From the NCBI GenBank assembly GCA_025200525.1, contig CM045762.1, positions 92,198,717 to 92,262,716 on the forward strand: a stretch of DNA of 64,000 nucleotides. The letters run 5' to 3'. The position numbers and the translations under genes were made by a program. The stretch is from Camellia lanceoleosa. Lineage: Eukaryota; Streptophyta; Magnoliopsida; Ericales; Theaceae. The notes beneath the pieces are model-generated. The model ran no database searches and was not told the origin of the DNA. It saw only the letters and a list, made by a program, of their open reading frames with translations. Below are positions 56,775-64,000 of the stretch, piece after piece (position 1 is the first letter of the stretch; each line of letters begins with the position of its first letter).

Positions 56775-58065
56775 TTTCTTGGTTGTTTGAATAAAAGACG
56801 CTTTATTAGAAATGTCAAATTGTTTCCCGCATTCGTCGTGTGCTTGTTTAATTTGATTGCATAAATGTTTGGATAGACGTAAATACATCAATCGGACTCG
56901 GCATGTTAAATCGATGCGCCGATTCGTTGTGAGTTATCGGCCTATATGTAATGGCCGTTTACTTTTGAATAAAGCCATCGCGGCGTGTGTTGTTGAAATT
57001 TGAAGAAGCCGTGAGCCAGAGATCGGAGGGGCTACGGCATTTTGACTTGGCTCTAATGCCAGATGTCTAGCCGATTGAACTAAGTAATTTTTGCTCTTGC
57101 GCAGCCTATGCGCGAGCGTTCTAGCCAACCGTTGGGTTTAACTAGGTCATGGAGAATGTTGACCGACGCCTATCTCGTGGGGTTTAGTGTTGATAAAATC
57201 GCTTCGGGATTTGGGCCTCGAAATCGCGGCCATTACTGAGAATAAAAGCGGCAGGCGCCTCATGCAATCAAACATATTTGGCTCACCAGCATCTATTGCG
57301 TGGGATGATCAAGAGTTCTCACCATCAGATGGTGATGATTGTTGCAGGAGCTAAAATTTCGGCCGAACTTGGCGCTCAGATGGTTTGCGACAGAGGATTC
57401 TCAGTTTGCGGCGGAGGGTTCTCTGATGTGGGAGGTGTACCGCTGAAAGGAAAAACTGGAAACACGTCAGCCTCCAAGTCGTTGAAGCCGATCGCCCCGA
57501 AAGGAGACACAACGACCGCTGCCCCTAACCTCCCCTGTCTTGGATCTTGGCCTTGACATTGTCGATGGTGTCAGAGGCCCAGCAACATGCCGATTCGGGC
57601 GCAGTTAGATCGATGCGTTTTGAGCCGCGATGGTTGTTTAAATGACAAGAGTTGGGTCGATGGGGTGATTTGTCTTAGAAGTTAGAGATAGATATTGTAA
57701 TGTTCGAAGGCGGATCGCGTCTATGTAACAACTTTTTAATCAAATAAAAAGTGTTATTTCATTTAGTTGAGTCTTATTCTGAAAATCTTTTGTTTAGCTA
57801 TGCCGGATGAATGTTCCAGATCCCAACTTTTCATGGTTAAGCACGTCATTTCGTATGGTTTAATAGTTTGCTATCAGAAGGTTTGCTACCGGAACTTTTG
57901 TGCAGCTTAAATATTTTTCCTGTATTCAGGGATTGGCCCTTGCCTTAGGCGGGGTGCGAGTTTAACCGAAATGGGTCGTATTCGTGGGCTGGCTAAGGCA
58001 CGCCTTGTCCGGCGAACCATATTAGTGATTCCGACTTATTTAGTTGATTAAAACGGGCTCCGGAT
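56775..58065. other. Interior of the Tat-type element without recognised coding
   Basis: ORF 57278-57556 has no recognised domain. GCCCTTGCCTTAGGCGGGG at about 57950 resembles the CCCTTGCCCCAGG blocks at 55.1-55.6 kb. Confidence 0.45.
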
Positions 58066-59190
58066 CCGGAGACTTAATTTGGCCAATCGTGAGATCCACG
58101 AAGGGCGCTCCGAATCCGTAGACTTATTCGGCCCCAAGGTGTCATGCACCAAAGGGGGCTCCAAATCCGGAGACTTATTCGGCCCTAAGGTGTCATGCAC
58201 CAAAGGGGGCTCCGAATCCGGAGACTTAATCTCGGCCCTAAGGTGTCATGCACCAAAAGGGCCTCCGAATCCGGAGACTTAATTTGGCCAATCGTGACAT
58301 CCACGAAGGGCGCTCCGAATCCGGAGATTTATTCGGCCCTAAGGTGTCATGCACCAAAGGGGGCTCCGAATCCGGAGACTTAATTTGGCCAATCGTGACA
58401 TCCACGAAGGGTGCTCTGAATCCGGAGATTTATTCGGCCCTAAGGTGTCATGCACCAAAGGGGGCTCCGAATCCGGAGACTTATACGGCCCTAAGGTGTC
58501 ATGCACCAAAGGGGGCTCCGAATCCAGAGACTTAATTGGGCCAATCGTGACATCCACGAAGGGCGCTCCGAATACGGAGGCTTATTCGGCCCTAAGGTGT
58601 CATGCACCAAAGGGGGCTCCGAATCCGGAGACTTATTCGGCCCTAAGGTGTCATGCACCAAAGGGGGCTCCGAATCCAGAGACTTAATTGGGCCAATCGT
58701 GACATCCACGAAGGGCGCTCCGAATCCGGAGACTTATTCGGCCCTAAGGTGTCATGCACCAGAGGGGGCTCCGAATCCGGAGACTTAATTGGGCCAATCG
58801 TGACATCCACGAAGGGCGCTCCGAATCCGGAGACTTATTCGGCCCTAAGGTGTCATGCACCAAAGGGGGCTCCAAATCCGAAGACTTAATTTGGCCAATC
58901 ATGACATCCACGAAGGGCGCTCCGAATCCGGAGGCTTATTCGGCCCTAAGGTGTCATGCACCAAAGGGGCTCCAAATCCGGAGACTTAATTGGGTCAATC
59001 GTGACATCCACGAAGGGCGCTCCGAATCCGGAGACTTATTCGGCCCTAAGGTGTCATGCACCAAAGGGGGCTCCGAATCCGGAGACTTAATTTGGCCAAT
59101 CGTGACATCCACGAAGGGCGCTCCGAATCCGGAGGCTTATTCGGCCCTAAGGTGTCATGCACCAAAAGGGGCTCCGAATCCGGAGACTTA
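58066..59190. repeat. Alternating 50/51-bp tandem array, 22 units
   Basis: Unit A (50 bp) contains AATTTGGCCAATCGTGACAT and CCACGAAGGGCG. Unit B (51 bp) contains TATTCGGCCCTAAGGTGTCA and TGCACCAAAGGGGG. Both end CTCCGAATCCGGAGACTT, which includes a TCCGAATCCGGA palindrome-like core. The order is A B B B' A B A B B A B B A B A B A B A B A B. The many ORFs between 58079 and 59244 on both strands are frames of this array and are not genes. Confidence 0.9.
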
Positions 59191-59308
59191 ATTGGGCCTA
59201 AAAGGCTTGAAGGAGAGTTGACAAAGAAAGTCGATTTTCATTAAAACGTGATATCAGTACAAGCATCAGATCCCACAAGTCGGGTCCGTAAATGGATCTT
59301 CATAAAGT

Positions 59309-59649
59309 CTACGTTCGCACGGATTGCGGTGAGCCACGGAACTCCTCAATGCCACGATCTGTTGGGAAGCGCATAAGCTGATCGTAGGTGCTTGGGCGAC
59401 CTTCATGATATGCAACCAAGGCGCCCCATGATGGCATTATCTGACGACGAGCTTAACAACCAAAATTCCACGTCAACCGTTTTGAGCCCGCCCGAGCAGT
59501 ATACGACTTTCCCAGCGGGTACTACGGATTCATGTTAAAAGCCGCGATTGGGTGAGACGGCGGTGATAGGTCCGACTTCGTTGGTAGGAGTTCAACAAAA
59601 GTTACGTAGTACAAGATTTCGAAGTGCTTCACGGGTCTATGAGAATCGT
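59309..59649 (-). pseudogene. Protease-region remnant of the Tat-type element
   Basis: After gag, broken frames on the minus strand give SDNAIMGRLGCIS (59438-59403) and RPSTYDQLMRFPTDRG followed by IEEFRGSPQSVRT (about 59400-59309). These match the segment after the aspartic protease core in Tat polyproteins. The catalytic D(T/S)G motif was not found intact. Homology stops near 59300 and the tandem array begins shortly after. Confidence 0.7.
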
Positions 59650-61341
59650 TCAACGTTGAAGCGACATCTGGCGTAATTTGACGACCAAAGGATCGGCGTG
59701 GCTAGCCATTGTTCCGACGAGGTTAGAGTCATCGAACTTAATTGTTGGAGTTTCTCTGGGCCTGCCGGTTGACATGTTATGTTTTTGGGGAATTGGGTGC
59801 GATTGGATTGTATGCACGGTCGTGGGTGCCGGCAGACCGTAGATTATGTGGATCACACTAAGCGGAGGTGAATCCTGTCTCAAGGCTAATGCTTTGGTTG
59901 GCCTTCCCTTGCTCACGTATTGCTGCAATCGACCATCTTGCACCAGTTCCTCCAGATGATCCTTTAGCGCATAACAGCTCTCGGTTTCGTGGCCGTGATC
60001 CTTGTGGTATTCGCATCGTCTGTCCCTTCTCCGAGTGTCGGGAGGCCCCACCATCTTCAATGGCCACTTGAAAAATGGAAGGTGCTAGACTTTGGTCATT
60101 ATTGCCGCGATCGGCTCTGTCAACTCTGTATACTTCTTATCGGTTCGCCTTGAGTGTCTGCTGTTGACTTGTAGTTGTTCATTCGTTTGGTGGGAGCACT
60201 AATCGCTTGATCGGCGGGAGTCCCACCTTTTATCTCGCTTGGCTTGTTGCCGGGGCTCGGGGCTCGGTGGCGGCACGGAGCTTATTGGTCGAGCAATTTC
60301 GGGGAGGGCCGTTTGTCTTGAGGTTTGTCCGGCTTTTATCCTCAGGGCATCATCTTCGACTTTACAATATTCTTCAACTTTCTTCATCAACGCCCAGACT
60401 GTTTTGAGGGGCCTCCTGGTCAGGGAACTGCACAGAGCACTATCAGGATGTAAACCCATTTTGAAGGCGGTGATGGCCATGGAGTCGTTGCAAGCGTCGT
60501 CAACAAGGTTGAAGCACTCCCAATATCGTGCCGAGTACGCTCTGAGCGTCTCTCCGACGGATCTGCATAGCCCGGAGAGTCGGCTGTTTGGTTGTACCTC
60601 GTTGGTGATGAACCTGGCCCTGAAGGATTTCTGCAGTTGTCGGAAGCTTTTAATCGAAGCTGGCTCCAACTTGTAATACCACCTGACGGCTAGCGGACCT
60701 AGGCTGCTAGGGAATATTCGGCACATGAGGGCTTCATTGTTTGTGTGCAGCGTCATGGCCTGTTTGTAATGACGGATATGATCAGTGGGGTCTGATTTTC
60801 CGTCGTAAAGAGTGAGCAGCGAACTTTGAATTTCTTAGGCGAGGCGCCTTGCGATCCGTCGAACGAAAGGATCGTGCTGGTCTTCCTCATTTGAGCTGAT
60901 TCTCCTGCGTTTGTTCCTTGCCCGCAGATCCTTTTTGGAGGAGCTGGAGGTTTCGGATCGTCCCCTTGCGTCGAGCTCTGTGGATGACGAGTTGCAGTTG
61001 CTATCGGTATCCTTTGGTCGGGCCCGAGGTCTTTGCCCATCTGCCCTCGGAGGTCGCTCTGGTTCCTGGCGCATGGCCTTTCTAGATTTTGCTACCTCCA
61101 GGGCCAAATCTTGACGGAGTCGTTCGTTCTCAGCGATCATGTTCTCGAGCCTTTGTTCGTTTTGCTTTGCTTGTTCTATGATAGCCTGCATTGTTTCTTG
61201 CGCTGAAGTTGTTGGCGAATCGAAGTTCAAGGCGCGTCGTGCCGCGATGGTTTCTTTTCCGAGCATATTAGCTGGGGTGAGGTCGTCTCCCTGTACGGTC
61301 TCGTCGGTGGCTATCGGAGGATCTTCGGTCACGCCTTCCAT
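59650..61341 (-). pseudogene. gag: gag of the Tat-type element, one frame with three stops
   Basis: A single minus-strand frame of 564 codons starts at ATG 61341. It begins with a coiled-coil region (QAIIEQAKQNEQRLENMIAE) and a basic linker. The capsid core follows (LTLYDGKSDPTDHIRHYKQA, AVRWYYKLEPASIKSFRQLQ, FNLVDDACNDSMAITAFKMG), then KKYTELTEPIAAIMTKV. The knuckle-like motif CEYHKDHGHETESCYALKDH is near 60010, and the start of the protease region is IKFDDSNLVGTMASHADPLV. In-frame stops lie at 60835-60837 (TAA), 60199-60201 (TAG) and 60085-60087 (TAG), with a final stop at 59650-59652. No frameshift is needed. The product would be particle-forming if read through, but as written it ends early. 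Confidence 0.85.
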
Positions 61342-61357
61342 GGATGTATTCGAGTAT

Positions 61358-61376
61358 TCCCACAGACGGCGCCAAT
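61358..61376 (-). other. Primer-binding site of the Tat-type element
   Basis: On the minus strand ATTGGCGCCGTCTGTGGG directly follows the LTR end. TGGCGCCGTCTGTGGG is a common primer site in plant Tat and other Ty3-gypsy elements. It fixes the orientation as minus. Confidence 0.85.
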
Positions 61377-61785
61377 TGTGGGGAAGTGGTTATCGGAAAT
61401 ACTCTTCAGATCCTGGAAGACGCCAATGATCCTCAGCTAGTCACCTGCAAAGATACAAATACTCCGGCCGGGGGTGCCGGGATTAGCACTCCGACGGACA
61501 AGTCAGTTCTTCTACTCAAGAAAGCTTGTTCACTAAGTTTTTAGAAGTGATTCTTACGTACCTTTACTAGTCCATTGCCATTATATTTATACTCGTTTCT
61601 TCTGATCCTCGGGGCCAGGGCCTACTTTTTCAATCATTATCCTTTCCACTCTTCGGCTCTAGGGATCCTTCCCCATTCGGCCCATTTATCCTATTCGGCC
61701 CCTTATCCTTGCGGGATATTTGCCGTCTAGCGTCAAGCTTCTGAAATATACCTTCTTTATCTTCGCCAATTATTCGGCTACCACA
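61377..61785 (-). repeat. 5' LTR (relative to transcription) of the Tat-type element
   Basis: 409 bp, the same length as its partner, with four substitutions and no indel. Adjacent GTTAC at 61786-61790 completes the target duplication. Confidence 0.95.
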
Positions 61786-62040
61786 GTTACTAACACCGAT
61801 TTTTGTCCTCTTTTATGTTAATTACACTTACAAATCTAATTTCTCACACTAGTTACTAACACCGATTTGTGTTCTCCTTTATGTTAATTCCACTTACAAG
61901 TCTAATTTCTCACACCAGTTACTAACACCGATTTGTGTTCTCTTTATGTTAATTGCACTTACAAGTCTAATTTCTCACACTAGTTACTAACACTGATCTG
62001 TGTCCTCATTTATGTTAATTGCACTTACAACACAGTAACT
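61786..62040. repeat. ~66-bp tandem array at the insertion site
   Basis: Nearly four units read GTTACTAACACCGATTTGTG, TTATGTTAATTGCACTTACA and TCTAATTTCTCACAC. The sequence left of the element at about 51998-52019 (AATCTCACTCAATAGTTAC) resembles the unit end, so the element landed at the edge of this array. Confidence 0.85.
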
Positions 62041-63360
62041 CATTGTGTACCCAATTTTACTCTCTTCTCTGAAGTCTAATATCTCTCACAAGTTATTGTT
62101 AACGAGGGCCTGTTTGTTTTGAGAGATGATAGGACTTTTGGATAATATCCTTACTAACAATGTACACATTAACAATCATACTCAACTTGACTCCAAAAAA
62201 CAATCTATATGTATTCTTTTTTTGTTAATCATACTCATAACATAATAATCATATGTGTAGCCTACTTTCCAGAAACATGCCAAATGAATTACCTGAACTA
62301 TTTATTTGAATATCATAGTCTGTTGGAAGTCTAATATCTCTCACTGTCTACAGAATGGTCTGTTGGAAGTCTAATTTCTCTCATTGACTATAGGATCTGT
62401 TTGTTTTGGGTCATAGGAGATGGAATTGGATTAGGATGGATGTGGAGTTCACTAATATTGTGTTTGTTTGCAAAATGCGAAAGGAGATTCACAATACCTT
62501 GGGACTATGATTGGCCTCCATGGATGGGATTAGTAGTCCCCCATGAGAGATAATATTAGAAAAACAATCTCCTCGGATTCGAGGGGGATTTACTATTTTA
62601 CCCTCTATTGTCCAACCTAATTTACTTACTCTTCTTGATTAGTATGGTCTTTTCTCTATCATTTTTTTTTAATTATTCCACCTTTTTTTACTACACCATT
62701 CTTTCTATCAAAATATTTTAATATAAAAATATAGTAGTATAATAATATTTATACTAAAAAAAATTATATTAAAAAAATAAAATAGTACCAAAACAATATA
62801 TATTTATGAAATAGAATTCTTAATATTAAAATATAATTTTTGAGAAATTTGAATAGGAAAATAAAGTATAAAATATAAATAAATTTGTTTTTATTTATAA
62901 AATTATAAAAATAATTTCCATTTTAATCATAAATTTTGTTACTTCTTTTTTTTTTTTTTCCTTTTTAGTGCATTTTTAAAAATTTGATACGCATTACCTT
63001 ATTGATTTAAAAAATTATATAGGTCCCAAATTTTCTACCAAAAAAAATGATCAAATATCTCACATGAGTGTGGGGTCCACAAAATATAGACCCCATACTC
63101 ATGTGACACCTTTGATAATTTATTTAATAAAAAATTTGATATCCCTAACATTACCATATTCATTTATTAATTGACAAATTAACACGGCAAACAATAAGAA
63201 GCAAATTGTCATCTCTATTTAATGCTCTAAGTACAAACAAGCTTTGTGTACTTATCCAAAAAAAAATGTGAAATCTCTCTCCATAATGGTTTGCAGCCAG
63301 TTCCTTCACCTTCTTCTGAAAGCTTATTGCCTTCATTAAAACAAGTTTTTGGAGCTTTTT
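62041..63360. other. AT-rich non-coding DNA
   Basis: Two related phrases CTGTTGGAAGTCTAATNTCTCTCA occur at 62321 and 62359. Segments with CTGTTTGTTTTG (62109, 62397) look like single ends of small DNA elements, but no pairs were found. No gene was recognised. Confidence 0.45.
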
Positions 63361-63535
63361 TGGGATGATCTAAATAAATGCACTTTTTAACTTTTTATGA
63401 AATATGGATTGAGTTTTGGTTGGGTTTAAAGTGATGTGTTAGAGAGGCGATGTAACTTAAATAAGATGATGTGACTTAAATAGGATAGTGACTTTTTGAT
63501 TTTTTGACTTTTTTTCAAACATGCCAAATTAGCCC
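63361..63535 (+). mobile_element. Tourist-like MITE related to the copies at 0.9-1.2 kb
   Basis: It shares TGGGATGATCTAAATAAATG, GATGTGTTAGAGAGG and TGACTTAAATAGGATAGTGA with the family. Inverted ends and a TAA/TTA duplication are not clear here, so the copy is older or its ends lie slightly outside. Confidence 0.55.
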
Positions 63536-64000
63536 TTGGTCTCTTTCTGAACCATTTTTCTTCCTCTCTTTTATTACACATCTACCTTTCTGAACCATTT
63601 TTCTTCCTTTCTTCTATTACACCTCTACTTCCCATTTTAGAGAAGTTAAAGCTTCAAATTCTATTTCAGAGAAGGATTTTAAAGCTCCCTCAACTACCTG
63701 CAAAAAATTTAAAGGTACATTAGAAAAATCAAGCAAAGACATGTTTTAATTTTCTCTCTCTCTCTCTCTCTCTCTTACTTATTTCTTTCCCCTCAAGTTT
63801 AACAACACCAAGGAAGCACTGTTAACTTTGATTTTACATAACAATCATATATTTTTCATATAATAATCATGAAGGTCTGTTTGTTTGAATTTTTGGAACT
63901 TTGTTTTTATTTTTCATCTAATTTCACAAAAAAATTAACACAAAAAATTATTTCAAAAATTAAATTGTAAAAACTACAGTGAACAAAGTTTTTACAAAGA
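63536..64000. other. AT-rich flank
   Basis: It contains a short direct duplication around CTGAACCATTTTTCTTCCT (63547, 63592) and a CT microsatellite at about 63750-63775. No gene was seen. Confidence 0.5.

Larger units (their letters stand above)
52020..61785 (-). mobile_element. Young non-autonomous Tat-type LTR retrotransposon with antisense genes, 9.77 kb
   Basis: Two 409-bp LTRs (52020-52428 and 61377-61785) are flanked by a perfect 5-bp target duplication GTTAC at 52015-52019 and 61786-61790. The primer site next to 61377 fixes transcription on the minus strand. From its 5' end it holds gag, a protease remnant, a 22-unit tandem array, then two genes on the opposite strand. Reverse transcriptase, RNase H and integrase are absent. 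The LTRs differ at 4 of 409 sites, so the insertion is recent although its coding region is degenerate. Its GC content is clearly above the flanks. Confidence 0.9.

Noticed and set aside
58066..59190. Possible CRISPR-like array
   Set aside because: Units are contiguous and wholly repetitive with no unique spacers, and the context is a plant retrotransposon.
58079..59244. Many overlapping repeat-protein-like ORFs on both strands
   Set aside because: They arise because the 50/51-bp array lacks stops in several frames. The peptide repeats only mirror the DNA repeat.

Overview
The window reads as intergenic and genic DNA from a flowering plant, most probably a eudicot. It is AT-rich and almost free of long ORFs. 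It carries plant-specific families: an ankyrin/PGG-domain membrane protein gene, a bHLH122/130-type transcription factor pseudogene, Ty3-gypsy LTR elements of the Tat/Ogre kind, CACTA, Mutator-like and Tourist-like DNA elements. The species cannot be named from the sequence. Nearly all of the 64 kb is transposable elements or their debris, and most ORFs over 60 codons are chance frames in repeats.

Layout. 1-6.1 kb: AT-rich DNA with a Tourist-like MITE inserted into another copy of its own family, a 422-bp Mutator-like MITE with a perfect 9-bp target duplication, and a 1.2-kb poly(A)-tailed retroposon with a 13-bp target duplication. 6.1-14.8 kb: two solo LTRs of one long-LTR family, (+) then (-), the first with a perfect 5-bp target duplication. 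15.4-39.8 kb: two exons of an ankyrin-repeat/PGG gene whose phase-0 splice sites are 23.3 kb apart. The intron between them holds a 390-bp tandem duplication with a second Mutator-like MITE, then a CACTA-like element that was split by a 17.6-kb Ogre-like LTR retrotransposon. That retrotransposon has 4.4-kb LTRs, a broken gag with a duplicated nucleocapsid segment, no recognisable pol, and a 112-bp minisatellite in its 3' region.

41-48 kb: small MITEs, a 1.95-kb foldback element, a relic of a Tat-type element (integrase tail, ~52-bp tandem repeats, antisense gene remnant), and a decayed bHLH gene that lacks its basic-region exon. 48-52 kb: AT-rich DNA with an inverted copy of the repeat at 2.8-3.8 kb. 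52.0-61.8 kb: a complete non-autonomous Tat-type LTR element on the minus strand. It has 409-bp LTRs differing at 4 sites, a perfect GTTAC target duplication, gag plus part of the protease, no RT or integrase, a 22-unit alternating 50/51-bp tandem array, and two related antisense genes. 61.8-64 kb: a 66-bp tandem array, the landing site of that element, and AT-rich flank.

The most informative relationship is between the young element at 52-61.8 kb and the relic at 44.3-45.9 kb. The relic keeps the order integrase tail, tandem repeats, antisense gene. The young element keeps the repeats and antisense genes but has lost pol, and its gag has three in-frame stops, so it probably moved using proteins supplied by relatives. 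No standard tRNA, rRNA or CRISPR locus was seen.
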